40,006 bases of DNA from an uncultured Clostridia bacterium (GCA_948485625.1 CAOMRW010000019.1:1-40006); one strand, 5' to 3'; shown: positions 1-8,059, numbered from the stretch's first letter. Notes: generated by a model from the sequence alone, not told the origin. A program made the numbers and translations.

Positions 1-94
1 ATAATTAAAAGTTAATTTTGAAATTTTTTTATGACATTTTCAAAAGTTATTGACAATATTTATTGGGATTTTTTTAGATTTAAAATTTTTGAAT

Positions 95-120
95 AAACAT
101 CTTAAAAGCTATAGATGTTT
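95..120. other. small inverted repeat (possible weak terminator)
   Basis: AAACATCT (95-102) and AGATGTTT (113-120) form an 8 bp stem. On the minus strand it lies downstream of the remnant at 144-434, but no clear T-run follows, so it is at best a weak terminator. Nothing else is recognisable in bases 1-143. Confidence 0.3.
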
Positions 121-143
121 ACATATATTAACATAACTCTTCA

Positions 144-434
144 TTAGTATACATAGCAACTAGGATTGATTTTAAAATAAGCAGATCCTGAATTTGTTTC
201 AGTATTTACATACATCTTAGTTTCAACATTTTTGTCAAATGTTTCTTTCTGAATAGCACTTTGAGCCAATCCTTCATCTGGTATAACAAATACATTAAAA
301 GTTAATGTTGGGTATCCTCCTTCAGTTGTAGTTACATTTTCTTTCAATACGTAGAATAGTAAAATTATAAAATCTAAAAGAAAAAATAAAAAGCAAAAAC
401 TATAAGATAAATACTTACAATTTTTGCTGTCTAT
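144..434 (-). pseudogene. gene remnant: membrane segment plus extracellular-like tail
   Basis: An open frame without an ATG runs in the same phase directly after the TAA stop (435-437) of the upstream prepilin-like gene. Read through, it encodes a short polar stretch, a hydrophobic segment (SFCFLFFLLDFIILLFYV) and a polar tail containing GGYPTLTFNVFVIPDEGL. The only listed start is a TTG at 347 with no ribosome binding site, and it falls after the hydrophobic segment. The tail faintly recalls YPxLTFxAYxV stretches of TasA/camelysin-type secreted proteins, but this is a weak impression. I read it as the 3' remnant of a surface protein gene; a real small gene with an unusual start is possible. 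Confidence 0.35.
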
Positions 435-1085
435 TTAATTAAAGAAATACACCTCTCCCTCCTTTATCGGGTCTCCTATTTCAACTCTTCCCTCACTAGA
501 TTGTAGATAAATTTCTATCACACCAGGTAAAAGAAAACCTATGTTCCTGTGACTTTCACCCGTCATTCGCGATGTTACATAACTCATCCCCGATACTCGT
601 AGTAATTCTCTTTCTAAATCGATACCTAATTTTTCATCAAACGACCAAACTGTTCCTGCTGGTACAACATAGTTTTCAAGATTACCATTATTTTCATAAT
701 CAATACTAAAAGAAATTGTATCTTCTTCCATACTTTCTAGCCCATTCTCATTTATTTTATATTCTTCCCCTGTTTTCCCTATAACTGTCCATGGAAATTC
801 TTGTGTTTCTGTTGGTACTCCTGTCATTCCTTCTATTTTATCTAATTCTTCTTTTAATGTCTTCTTACTTATTATTCCATTTTCATTTACTTTTGCTGTC
901 ATTAATGCCAAATTTACTTGTTCTCTTTCATTTGCTTTGTCACTTTCTACTTTACTACCTTGTGTTCTATTTAATAACCCATTTTCTCCTATCAAAGCTA
1001 CAATCGTTATTCCAGCTAAAATTAATAATAGTACTATTGTTATTACAAGTGCTATTAGTGTTATTCCTTTGTTTTCTCTTTTCAT
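435..1085 (-). CDS. prepilin-like protein with N-terminal methylation motif
   Basis: 216 residues. The N-terminus KRENKG|ITLIALVITI followed by a hydrophobic helix is a type IV prepilin leader: short, positively charged, Gly before the cleavage point. Position 5 of the mature protein is Ala rather than the usual Glu. Residues about 35-75 look helical and charged; the remaining C-terminal part is unrecognised and probably beta-rich. The ATG is preceded by AAGGAGG at good spacing. It is a single-gene unit far from the pilus operon at 16.4-25.7 kb. Its leader is nearly the same as those at 12423-13895, 22633-22851 and 29791-31134. By family knowledge it would be processed by a prepilin peptidase and exposed in a pilus or pseudopilus; the C-terminal function is unknown. 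Confidence 0.7.
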   Translation of the reverse strand: MKRENKGITLIALVITIVLLLILAGITIVALIGENGLLNRTQGSKVESDKANEREQVNLALMTAKVNENGIISKKTLKEELDKIEGMTGVPTETQEFPWTVIGKTGEEYKINENGLESMEEDTISFSIDYENNGNLENYVVPAGTVWSFDEKLGIDLERELLRVSGMSYVTSRMTGESHRNIGFLLPGVIEIYLQSSEGRVEIGDPIKEGEVYFFN

Positions 1086-1109
1086 TTTTTATTTTTCCTC
1101 CTTAGTTTT

Positions 1110-1126
1110 TACAGGATTACCCTGTA
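1110..1126 (-). promoter_or_regulatory. stem-loop in the 5' leader of the prepilin-like gene
   Basis: TACAGG and CCTGTA form a 6 bp stem with a 5 nt loop in the minus-strand leader, just before the ribosome binding site (AAGGAGG). It could affect translation or mRNA stability; no regulator is evident. Confidence 0.3.
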
Positions 1127-1384
1127 TTTTAAATATAACATCTTTTTTTCTTTTTTTCTTTTTTTCAACAGAAAAAGTTAATGTTATTTATTTGTAAAAT
1201 CTTTGTAATAGTTTTGTAATAATAAAATTTATTTAAATCGTCTTTTACTTTTTTAGTATATATTTTATTATTTTTATAATCAATAAAAATACTTACTTTA
1301 TGTAATAACCTTTTTACATAATTTTCATTACATAATAGTTTTAATTTTTTAATATATTGTTTTTATCTTTCATAGTGTTTAAAA
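1127..1384. other. AT-rich intergenic stretch, no gene seen
   Basis: There is no supportable ORF on either strand. It holds three tandem copies of CTTTTTTT (1142-1166) and is otherwise featureless A/T; the promoter of the 435-1085 gene should lie here, but no clear -35/-10 pair stands out. Confidence 0.5.
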
Positions 1385-1546
1385 ACACGGAAAAGCCTGG
1401 AAATATAATTATTATATTTCCAGGCTTTGTTGAAACTTTGTTCCAACTCCCCTTTTGTAAAGTTTGTACTCTACAGCCCTCCATCCTAGTCAGGGATGCC
1501 CCTAACTCAAATTTCTTTTTTCCTTTATGACTAATTCCTTGAATGT
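1385..1546 (-). ncRNA. candidate structured small RNA with own promoter and terminator
   Basis: On the minus strand an extended -10 (TGATATAAT, TATAAT at 1558-1553) would start a transcript near 1546. The following 160 nt have no ORF but are unusually G-rich for this genome, with the block around 1470-1507 containing GGGGCATCCC and GGATGGAGGGC. Possible pairings are TTAGTCA (about 1530) with TGACTAG, a GTTGGAAC-AAA-GTTTCAAC hairpin (1429-1447), and a long palindrome GCCTGGAAATATAA...TTATATTTCCAGGC (1395-1425) followed by TTTT, a rho-independent terminator. It lies downstream of prkC, so it could instead be a 3' UTR or its terminator region. I do not recognise the family; covariance models such as raiA or 6S should be tried. 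Confidence 0.5.
1391..1425 (-). terminator. rho-independent terminator of the candidate RNA / prkC unit
   Basis: A near-perfect palindrome with 13-15 bp arms (GCCTGGAAATATAA at the 5' side on the minus strand) is followed by TTTTCCGTGTTTTT. It ends transcription coming from prkC or from the candidate RNA. The plus-strand side also has a short T-run, so it may work in both directions. Confidence 0.7.
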
Positions 1547-1596
1547 TTTTATATTATATCATATTTTTACATAAAATGGAAGACTTTTTGTTTATT

Positions 1597-3573
1597 CTAA
1601 TTACTTTTTTCTACTACATAAGATGTTGTAGTACTATAATTTAAAGTATTTTGGTTCTTTAATACTCCATCTATATATACTTTTACTGTTGTTGTTCCTG
1701 TTCCTTTAGCTGTTCCTGCTGAAATTGAAGTTTCTGATGCTTTTACTTTTTGAGAATATATAGTATCGTCTCCAACTACTACTTTTAATTGAACTTCTTT
1801 TATTTGCTCTATTTTATCTCCATTTTCATCTTCAATTTCTTCTTTTATATTTCCATCTAATAATGATTTTACATTTACTGTTATTGGCACTGATTTCATT
1901 TCTGCTAGTCTATTTACTGTAATTGTTACTGTTGTTCCTTCATCTACAACTTTTCCAACGTCAAGACTTTGTTTTAGGACAATTCCATTATCCTTTGAAG
2001 TATCTTCATTATATCCAATATTTGCAACCAATCCTAATTTTTCAATTTCTGCTTTTGCATCTGCTTCTTTTTTACCAGTAACATCAATCATTGTAACTTG
2101 TTTTATTCCTGTTCCTGTACTTACATGTATTTTTACTGTATCTCCTGCTTTGGCTTCTGTATTAGCTTCTGTTTCTTGACTAATTACAAAGTTTTCTTTT
2201 ACAGTTTTGCTTGTTTCTTCTATCACTTCTGCTTTTAATTTTGCTTCTTCTAGTAATTGAATTGCTTCTTCTCTTTCTTTTCCTTTTACATTTGGTACTG
2301 TTGTTTTTTCTGTTCCTTTGCTTATTACAACTTTTACTATACTTCCTTCTTTTACTTTGTTGTAATTTTCTAAATATATTGGGTCTTGACTTATTATGTG
2401 ATTTTCTTCTACTTCTGTATTATATTCTTCTGATTGTATTTCAAATTTTAGTTTTATATCTGTTAATTTCTTTTCTGCTTCTTCTCTTGTAAGTCCTACT
2501 AAGTTTGGTAATTCCACTTCTTTAGGATTTGTTAAATTTAATATTAACATTGTTGCACCAAATGCTACAAAGAATAATAATATTAACCCTATAAACACAC
2601 TTAAAGTTTTGTGTTGTTTTATAAAGGCTACAAATTTATTGTCTTTTTTTCCTTTTTTTCTATTCACATTGTTATATTGTTCTGTTGAAATTTTTTGTGT
2701 TCTTGCTGTTAGGTCATAATCTACTTCTTCAACAAAGTCTCCTGTTGGATTTTTAAGTGCTGCTCTTAGGTCTCTTAGGAATTCTGTGCTTGTTTGATAT
2801 CTAAGTATTGCATCCTTTTTTATTGCTTTTAATATTATTTTATTTATTGCTTCTGGTAAATTTGGATTTTCTTCTATTGGTGGTATTGGCTCTTCTTGCA
2901 TATGTTTTAATGCTACTGATACTGGTGTGTCTGCATCAAATGGTACTTTTCCTGTTACCATTTCATATAATACAACTCCTAAAGAATATAAATCTGATTT
3001 TGCATCTGTATATCCACCTCTTGCATGTTCTGGTGAGAAATAGTGTACTGATCCTATTGTTGTTCCAAATGCTGTTATTGTTGAATTAGATACAGCTTTT
3101 GCAATTCCAAAGTCTGTTACCTTTGCTATTCCATCTTCTGTTATTATTATATTATGTGGTTTTATGTCTCTATGTATTATATTGTTTTTGTGTGCCATTT
3201 CTAATGCTGATGCTATTTGTATGGCTACATTTACTGACCACTTCCATGGTAATGGTCCTCTTTCTTCTATTATAATTTCTTTTAATGTTTTTCCTTGTAT
3301 TAGTTCCATAACTATATAATAGATTCCGTTGTCTACTCCAACGTCAAATATTGAAACTATGTTAGGATGTACAAGTCTTGCTGCTGATTGTGCTTCTGTT
3401 TCAAATCTTTTTATAAATTCTTCATCTGTTGTGAATTCATCTCTAAGTACTTTTACAGCAACATATCTTTTTAATACTAAATCTGTAGCTTTGTAAACTG
3501 TTGCCATTCCACCATTCCCTACTTTTTCGATGATTTCATATCTATTTCCTAATACCCTACCTTCTAAATTCAT
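1597..3573 (-). CDS. prkC: PASTA-domain Ser/Thr protein kinase
   Basis: Membrane receptor-type kinase that senses cell-wall fragments and phosphorylates targets in growth, division or germination. Counting from the chosen ATG (3573): glycine loop GNGGMATV near 19-25, catalytic Lys in VAVK near 41, HRDIKPHN near 134-141, DFG near 154-156 and SPEHARGG in the activation segment; one transmembrane helix near 325-345; then three PASTA repeats (about 353-555) and a further C-terminal extracellular domain rich in Thr/Ser. The longest frame starts at a GTG at 3591, but AAAGGAAAG lies 6-7 nt before the ATG at 3573, so I use 3573 (658 residues). The cognate phosphatase gene lies directly upstream, and both probably share the promoter at 4548-4576. 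Confidence 0.95.
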   Translation of the reverse strand: MNLEGRVLGNRYEIIEKVGNGGMATVYKATDLVLKRYVAVKVLRDEFTTDEEFIKRFETEAQSAARLVHPNIVSIFDVGVDNGIYYIVMELIQGKTLKEIIIEERGPLPWKWSVNVAIQIASALEMAHKNNIIHRDIKPHNIIITEDGIAKVTDFGIAKAVSNSTITAFGTTIGSVHYFSPEHARGGYTDAKSDLYSLGVVLYEMVTGKVPFDADTPVSVALKHMQEEPIPPIEENPNLPEAINKIILKAIKKDAILRYQTSTEFLRDLRAALKNPTGDFVEEVDYDLTARTQKISTEQYNNVNRKKGKKDNKFVAFIKQHKTLSVFIGLILLFFVAFGATMLILNLTNPKEVELPNLVGLTREEAEKKLTDIKLKFEIQSEEYNTEVEENHIISQDPIYLENYNKVKEGSIVKVVISKGTEKTTVPNVKGKEREEAIQLLEEAKLKAEVIEETSKTVKENFVISQETEANTEAKAGDTVKIHVSTGTGIKQVTMIDVTGKKEADAKAEIEKLGLVANIGYNEDTSKDNGIVLKQSLDVGKVVDEGTTVTITVNRLAEMKSVPITVNVKSLLDGNIKEEIEDENGDKIEQIKEVQLKVVVGDDTIYSQKVKASETSISAGTAKGTGTTTVKVYIDGVLKNQNTLNYSTTTSYVVEKSN

Positions 3574-3640
3574 ATCAATCTTTCCTTTCACTACGCTTCG
3601 CTTCGTTCATCGTCATTCAAAAAATTTTTTAATCTTCTAT
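3574..3640 (-). repeat. dispersed leader element supplying a ribosome binding site (copy 1)
   Basis: On the minus strand, AAAAAATTTTTTGAATGACG is followed by ATGAACGAAGCGAAGCG and TAGTGAAAGGAAAG, the last part being the prkC ribosome binding site. Related copies are at 3727-3764 and 21180-21235, with a looser relative before 10593. The shared part is a T-rich run, TGAAYGACRATGAACGAAG-like text, then GTGAAAGGR. Confidence 0.55.
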
Positions 3641-3726
3641 ATATCTAATTTATTAGCTTATTCTAAATATCTTAATAATTATATTTTTTTAATTTTTTGC
3701 CTGCCAAATCTGGGGCATTTCCTTGC

Positions 3727-3764
3727 TTCACTTCGTTCATTGTCATTCAAAAAATTTATACTAT
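3727..3764 (-). repeat. dispersed leader element (copy 2)
   Basis: Second copy of the element at 3574-3640, reading AAATTTTTTGAATGACAATG then AACGAAGTGAAGCAAGG on the minus strand. It begins in the last codons of prpC and runs into the prpC-prkC gap, where no start codon follows it closely. Confidence 0.5.
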
Positions 3765-4495
3765 ATATTTTTTATAACTACCACTGTTATGTTATCATAT
3801 CCGCCTCTATCATTTGCAAGTTCTACTAAATCCTTTGTGGCTTGTTCTATGTTTTTATTTGCCATTTCATATATTGTCTCTTGACCTACTAAATTTGTTA
3901 ATCCATCTGAACACATAATTAAGATATCATCTTTCAAAAATCCTTTTACCATTACATCTGGTTCTATAAAAGCATTACATCCTAATGCTTTCATTAACAT
4001 ATTTTTTTGTGGATGATGTGCTGCTTGTTCCTTTGTTATTGTTCCCTCTTTTACTAGTTTTTGTACATAGCTGTGGTCTTGTGTTAATTTTCTTATAAAT
4101 TCTTTTCTTATTCTATATATTCTACTATCTCCTATATGTCCAATATACACTTTATTATTATATATTAAACATATTTCTAATGTAGTACCCATTCCTTGTA
4201 GTTCTGGGTTCTCTTTTGATTTTTCGTATACTATCATATTAGCATATTCCATACTGCTTCCTAATAACTGTATTATGCTTTCTTTGTCTTTTTCTATTTC
4301 TTTAAAATTATTTTCTATGTAATTTTTTGCTGTTTGAACTGCAAGATTGCTTGCTATTTCTCCACCATTATATCCACCCATTCCATCTGCTAACATGTAT
4401 AATTGTACTTCATCTAATGAGTTTGATATATAATAATAATCTTGATTCATTTCTCTGACTTTTCCTTTGTCAGATTTTGCATAAGCTTTTATCAT
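3761..4495 (-). CDS. prpC: PP2C-family protein serine/threonine phosphatase
   Basis: Metal-dependent phosphatase that reverses PASTA-kinase phosphorylation in the cytoplasm. The 244-residue length is normal for the bacterial Stp/PrpC group. Metal-binding motifs are visible: DYYY near the N-terminus, ADGMGGYNGGEIAS, GDSRIYR, the SDGL motif in MCSDGLTNLV and GGYDNITVV at the C-terminus. The ATG is preceded by GAGGTGA. It sits directly upstream of prkC in the same direction, the classic pairing. In many Firmicutes this pair follows rsmB; here rsmB is about 21 kb away. Confidence 0.95.
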   Translation of the reverse strand: MIKAYAKSDKGKVREMNQDYYYISNSLDEVQLYMLADGMGGYNGGEIASNLAVQTAKNYIENNFKEIEKDKESIIQLLGSSMEYANMIVYEKSKENPELQGMGTTLEICLIYNNKVYIGHIGDSRIYRIRKEFIRKLTQDHSYVQKLVKEGTITKEQAAHHPQKNMLMKALGCNAFIEPDVMVKGFLKDDILIMCSDGLTNLVGQETIYEMANKNIEQATKDLVELANDRGGYDNITVVVIKNI

Positions 4496-4547
4496 TTTTT
4501 CACCTCTGTTCTTTTGAGTTTAGCTTATTTGCATTTTCTCATTTTAC

Positions 4548-4576
4548 TTTATATCATAAGTTATTATTTTTTGCAA
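4548..4576 (-). promoter_or_regulatory. sigma-A-type promoter for prpC-prkC
   Basis: On the minus strand, TTGCAA (4576-4571), 17 nt spacer, then TATAAA (4553-4548) with an upstream TG. The predicted transcript starts about 45-50 nt before the prpC ATG. Confidence 0.65.
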
Positions 4577-4645
4577 TATTTATATTGCTTTTTTAACTAA
4601 AAATACTTGATAAAGTTACTGTATGTATACTCTATCAACAATTTG

Positions 4646-4688
4646 AGAGCCCTAAGGAAAACTCTTCAGGACTCTTCTATCTTTTTTA
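4646..4688 (+). terminator. terminator-like hairpin upstream of deoD
   Basis: On the plus strand AGAGCCCT pairs with AGGACTCT (one mismatch) and is followed by TCTATCTTTTTTATT. No plus-strand gene lies before it, so it may be an attenuator of a longer deoD leader or the end of an unseen small transcript. It lies upstream of the predicted deoD promoter. Confidence 0.4.
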
Positions 4689-4722
4689 TTCTGTTTTTAT
4701 CATATTTTATAATATTATAGCT

Positions 4723-4749
4723 TGTATTTTTATATATTAATGTTATAAT
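4723..4749 (+). promoter_or_regulatory. predicted deoD promoter
   Basis: TTGTAT (4723-4728) and TGTTATAAT (-10 at 4744-4749, extended form) with a 15 nt spacer, about 40 nt before the deoD ribosome binding site. The short spacer is partly offset by the extended -10. Confidence 0.5.
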
Positions 4750-4793
4750 AAAGTAAATTTTGTATACATTAAAATTAATAAGGAGGATTTTAT

Positions 4794-5510
4794 ATGTCAA
4801 CACCACATAATGAAGCAAATATTGGCGATATTGCTAAAACAGTAATTATGCCAGGAGACCCTTTAAGGGCTAAATATATTGTAGAAAATTTTTTTGATGA
4901 TTACAAACTAGTTAATAGTGTAAGAGGAATGTATGCTTATACTGGTACTTATAAAGGAAAACAATTATCAGTTATGGCTCATGGTATGGGAATGCCAAGT
5001 ATGGGAATTTATTCTTATGAATTATTCAAATTTTATGATGTGGATAATATTATAAGGATTGGTTCTTGTGGTGGATATTCTTCAGATTTAAAATTATTTG
5101 ATATTATTTTAAGTGAAAATGTATTTTCAGAAGGAAATTATGCTTTAACTTTAAACAATAATGATTGTCATGTTGTTTCTGCAAGTGAAAAATTGAATAA
5201 TATTATAAGTTCAACAGGTAGTAGTTTGATAAAAGGAAATACTGTTTGTAGTGATTGTTTTGATTTATATATGACTGATGTTGATACATTTTTAAAAAGA
5301 GCACCAGAAGGATTTAATCCAATTGCATCAGAGATGGAAGCATTTTCATTATTTTATAATGCTAAATTGCTAAATAAAAATGCTGCTTGTTTAATGACTG
5401 TAGTTGATTTACCTTTACAAAGGGTAACAAATACTGTTACTGCAGAAGAAAGACAAAATGGTCTTAATAATATGATAAAATTTGCTCTAGATTCTGCTTT
5501 AAAAGTTTAA
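4794..5510 (+). CDS. deoD: purine-nucleoside phosphorylase, DeoD type
   Basis: Cytoplasmic hexameric enzyme of purine salvage: purine (deoxy)nucleoside plus phosphate gives base plus (deoxy)ribose 1-phosphate. The 238-residue length and the N-terminus STPHNEANIGDIAKTVIMPG are typical of DeoD. MPGDPLRAKYI, RIGSCGGYS (phosphate site), SEMEAFSLF (nucleoside-binding EMEA) and the Asp in TVVDLPLQR are visible. AAGGAGG lies before the ATG. It is a single gene facing away from prpC-prkC, with its own promoter, and shares a bidirectional terminator with greA. Confidence 0.95.
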   Translation: MSTPHNEANIGDIAKTVIMPGDPLRAKYIVENFFDDYKLVNSVRGMYAYTGTYKGKQLSVMAHGMGMPSMGIYSYELFKFYDVDNIIRIGSCGGYSSDLKLFDIILSENVFSEGNYALTLNNNDCHVVSASEKLNNIISSTGSSLIKGNTVCSDCFDLYMTDVDTFLKRAPEGFNPIASEMEAFSLFYNAKLLNKNAACLMTVVDLPLQRVTNTVTAEERQNGLNNMIKFALDSALKV

Positions 5511-5511
5511 A

Positions 5512-5545
5512 AATGGAAAAAGGGACTACCCCTTTTTTCCATTTT
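5512..5545. terminator. bidirectional terminator between deoD and greA
   Basis: AATGGAAAAAGGG and CCCCTTTTTTCCATT form a strong hairpin followed by TTATTTTTTTA on the plus strand. On the minus strand it overlaps the greA stop region and is A/T-rich on both sides, so it can end both convergent genes. Confidence 0.8.
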
Positions 5546-6020
5546 ATTTTTTTATGTCTAATATTTTATATTTCATTACTCCAGCTGGTGCATTTACTTC
5601 TACTGTTTGTTTTCTTTTTGCACCTAAAAGAGCTTCCCCTAATGGTGATTCATTAGAAATTTTGCTTTCTGCTATATTAACTTCTGTTGATCCTACTATT
5701 GTATATTCTACTTCTTCATCAAATTCAATATCTAAAACTTTAACAGTATTTCCTATTTGTACTGTATCTGTATCAATCTCTTTTTCATCAATTATTTTTG
5801 CATGTCTTATTTTATTTTCTAGCTCTGCAATTTTCACTTCATTTTCAGCTTGAGCTGTTTTAGCTTCGTCATATTCTGAATTTTCTGATAAATCTCCAAA
5901 TCCTAATGCTACTTTTATTCTTTCTGCTATTTCAGCTCTTTTCTCTGTTTTTAAGTAATTTAATTCTTTATCTAAATTATCATATCCTTCTTGTGTTAGG
6001 ATTACTTCCTTTTCTTCCAT
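5544..6020 (-). CDS. greA: transcript cleavage factor GreA
   Basis: Binds RNA polymerase through the secondary channel and stimulates cleavage of backtracked RNA. The 158 residues match the family length. An N-terminal antiparallel coiled coil carries the acidic tip GDLSENSEYDEAK, followed by the FKBP-like C-terminal domain ending with ISNESPLGEALLGAKRKQ. The ATG is preceded by GGAGG at 9 nt. It has its own strong promoter (6070-6098) and a terminator shared with deoD. Confidence 0.97.
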   Translation of the reverse strand: MEEKEVILTQEGYDNLDKELNYLKTEKRAEIAERIKVALGFGDLSENSEYDEAKTAQAENEVKIAELENKIRHAKIIDEKEIDTDTVQIGNTVKVLDIEFDEEVEYTIVGSTEVNIAESKISNESPLGEALLGAKRKQTVEVNAPAGVMKYKILDIKK

Positions 6021-6069
6021 AATTTATAACCTCCATTTTGTAAATAACTTTTATTTTAAAACTTATAAT

Positions 6070-6098
6070 ATATTAAGCTACATTTCTCTTTTTGTCAA
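6070..6098 (-). promoter_or_regulatory. strong sigma-A promoter for greA
   Basis: On the minus strand, consensus TTGACA (6098-6093), 17 nt spacer, TAATAT (6075-6070). It lies in the pgsA-greA gap, so greA is expressed independently of the envelope operon upstream. Confidence 0.75.
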
Positions 6099-6121
6099 GT
6101 GATTTTATATAATTAAGCATA

Positions 6122-6715
6122 TTAATCTTTCAATAATACTTTCCCATCTTTCAAATAGTCATAGCCTGAAAATACAGTTGCGATTGTTTGTACTATCATT
6201 ATCACTGTTACAAGTAAGTTCAACACAAAAGGAAATCCAGATAATGTACCTCTAAAGCAATCTCCAAATGCATTAATATCAACAAATGCCAAAATTATTG
6301 CAATCATCTGTGTTACAGTTTTCAATTTTCCCCACATAGAAGCAGCAATAACCTTACCACCTTTTTCCACAGATATCAATCTATAACCAGAAACAACAAA
6401 TTCTCTAGTTAATACAATAACTGGTATCCATGCTGGTAATTTTCCAATCTCTACTAATAAAATCATTGCTGTTAATACTAAAATTTTATCTGCTAGTGGG
6501 TCTAAAAATTTCCCAAAAGTTGTTACTTGATTTCTACTTCTTGCTATATAACCATCTAACTTATCTGTAATAGATGCAATTATGAATATTAAATCCATAA
6601 TCAGATACGTTATTGGTATTTCAAATATTTCTCCTTTTATTCCTAAAAATGGAATAATTACCATTATTGGTACTAATATTATTCTAAAAATTGTTAGTTT
6701 ATTTGCTAAATTCAT
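6122..6715 (-). CDS. pgsA: CDP-diacylglycerol--glycerol-3-phosphate 3-phosphatidyltransferase
   Basis: Integral membrane enzyme making phosphatidylglycerol phosphate from CDP-diacylglycerol and glycerol 3-phosphate. The CDP-alcohol phosphatidyltransferase signature is complete: DKLDGYIAR, then GKFLDPLADK, giving D-x2-D-G-x2-A-R-x8-G-x3-D-x3-D. Several hydrophobic helices surround it. The longest frame starts at 6733, but GGAGTGA lies 5-6 nt before the ATG at 6715 (MNLANKLTIFRI), so that start is preferred. It follows the S41 protease gene, separated by a 90 bp palindromic element. Confidence 0.93.
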   Translation of the reverse strand: MNLANKLTIFRIILVPIMVIIPFLGIKGEIFEIPITYLIMDLIFIIASITDKLDGYIARSRNQVTTFGKFLDPLADKILVLTAMILLVEIGKLPAWIPVIVLTREFVVSGYRLISVEKGGKVIAASMWGKLKTVTQMIAIILAFVDINAFGDCFRGTLSGFPFVLNLLVTVIMIVQTIATVFSGYDYLKDGKVLLKD

Positions 6716-6735
6716 TTTTTTCACTCCATTCATTT

Positions 6736-6826
6736 AGGATTTGGGGACGGGGCAAAAATCCCCATTTTAATCTTATTCTTATATCTTATTTAAATAATGG
6801 GGATTTTTAACCCGTCCCCAAATCCT
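6736..6826. repeat. GGGGACGG-type palindromic element (REPIN-like) 1
   Basis: Arms of about 31 bp (6736-6766 and 6796-6826) are nearly perfectly inverted: AGGATTTGGGGACGGG, a 2 nt difference, AAAAATCCCCATT, a 28 nt A/T loop, and the inverse. The right end overlaps the TAG stop of the S41 protease gene. The same GGGGACGG core is in the element at 27227-27340. The architecture resembles REP doublets mobilised by RAYT (Y1) transposases in other bacteria; no such transposase is in this window. Confidence 0.75.
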
Positions 6827-8033
6827 ATCTTAACATTTCTATTGCTTTTTGTAATTGAGTATCTTCATCTTCTTTAACATTTAATACACTTTCTACACTT
6901 TCTGGTAATTCAACTTTTTCATCTGGCTCAATTCCTTTTTCATGTATTTTATTTCTATTAGGTGTTTGATATTCTTCAATTGTAACTTTTAGCCCACTAC
7001 CATCACTAAGTTTTAAAATTTGTTGTATTACTCCTTTTCCATATGTAGTAGTTCCTACTGTTTTTGCTTTTTCTAAATCTTTTAATGCTCCTGCTAATAT
7101 TTCTGATGCACTTGCTGTGTTTTCATTTGTTAATATAATTATTGGCATATTTATTATTGGATTTGTTTTTGCTTTTTTTACAGTTTCTTTATTATTTTTA
7201 TCTACTTCATATAATAAAACTGTGTCTTTATCTACTATATAATCTGCAATCTCTAATGCTTGGTCTACTATTCCTCCTCCATTGTTTCTTAAGTCTATTA
7301 TTAATGATTTTATTCCTTGTTTGTTTAGTTCTTCAAATTTTGTTTTAAAGTCTTCTGCAGTTGTTTCATCAAATGATGTGAATTCTATATATCCAATATT
7401 ATTTGATATTACTTTTCCTTCTACTTGATTTACTTTTACTTTTTCTCTTGTTATATCATATTTTATATTTTCAGTTCCTCTTAATATTTCTACTTTTACT
7501 TTTGTTCCTTCTTCTCCTTTTATATTGTTTGATGCTTTACTCATGTCGTCTGCTTTATATTCTATTCCATCTACTGTTAATATAAAATCTCCTGATTGTA
7601 TTCCTGCTCTTTCAGCTGGACTTCCTTTTATTGTTGATAATACTTGTATTCTATCATATTGTGTATTTTTTATCATATATATTCCAATTCCTACAAAGTT
7701 TCCCATTGTATCATCTAGATAGTCTTCCATATCTTCTTTTGATATATATTCTGTATATGGGTCTCCTAGTCCTTCTATATATCCTTTTATTGCTCCTTCT
7801 TTTAGTTTTTCTTCATCTATTTCTCCTAAATAGTATTTGTCAATTACTTCTCTATATTTTTGTAATGTATTTGATATTTCTTTATTATTGTTTGGATTAT
7901 TTGAAGTTATTATTATTGGATTGTTTGTAAAATATGTATATAAAGATATTGATGTAATAATAAATGTTATAAATATTGCTATTGCAATCATCATTATAAT
8001 TTTATAAATTCTATATTTTTTCTCTTTTTCCAT
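6825..8033 (-). CDS. S41 C-terminal processing peptidase (CtpA/CtpB-like)
   Basis: Membrane-anchored serine protease acting outside the membrane. The N-terminal transmembrane helix is followed by a conserved N-terminal helical region, a PDZ domain (GIGIYMI to about residue 205) and the S41 domain. The catalytic Ser is in TASASE (about S308 from the chosen start), Lys in TYGKG (about K333) and Gln four residues later, in the Ser-Lys-Gln arrangement of the family. The longest frame starts at 8051; the ATG at 8033 has AGGCAGGAAAAAT before it and is preferred. It is the last of five envelope genes ftsE-ftsX-M23-M23-S41, so a role in cell-wall hydrolase control or sporulation signalling is likely; ctpA and ctpB cannot be told apart here. 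Confidence 0.9.
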   Translation of the reverse strand: MEKEKKYRIYKIIMMIAIAIFITFIITSISLYTYFTNNPIIITSNNPNNNKEISNTLQKYREVIDKYYLGEIDEEKLKEGAIKGYIEGLGDPYTEYISKEDMEDYLDDTMGNFVGIGIYMIKNTQYDRIQVLSTIKGSPAERAGIQSGDFILTVDGIEYKADDMSKASNNIKGEEGTKVKVEILRGTENIKYDITREKVKVNQVEGKVISNNIGYIEFTSFDETTAEDFKTKFEELNKQGIKSLIIDLRNNGGGIVDQALEIADYIVDKDTVLLYEVDKNNKETVKKAKTNPIINMPIIILTNENTASASEILAGALKDLEKAKTVGTTTYGKGVIQQILKLSDGSGLKVTIEEYQTPNRNKIHEKGIEPDEKVELPESVESVLNVKEDEDTQLQKAIEMLR

Positions 8034-8059
8034 ATTTTTCCTGCCTCTCATAAATATTT

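Noticed and set aside
1142..1166. Three tandem CTTTTTTT units
   Set aside because: Simple low-complexity sequence in an A/T-rich spacer; no function can be supported.
2211..2492. Plus-strand Leu/Phe-rich open frames opposite prkC, the S41, M23, pilT and pilB genes (for example 2211-2492, 7403-7585, 8130-8516, 19354-19758)
   Set aside because: They are antisense shadows of A/T-rich genes: poly-Leu/Phe composition, no ribosome binding sites and no family similarity.
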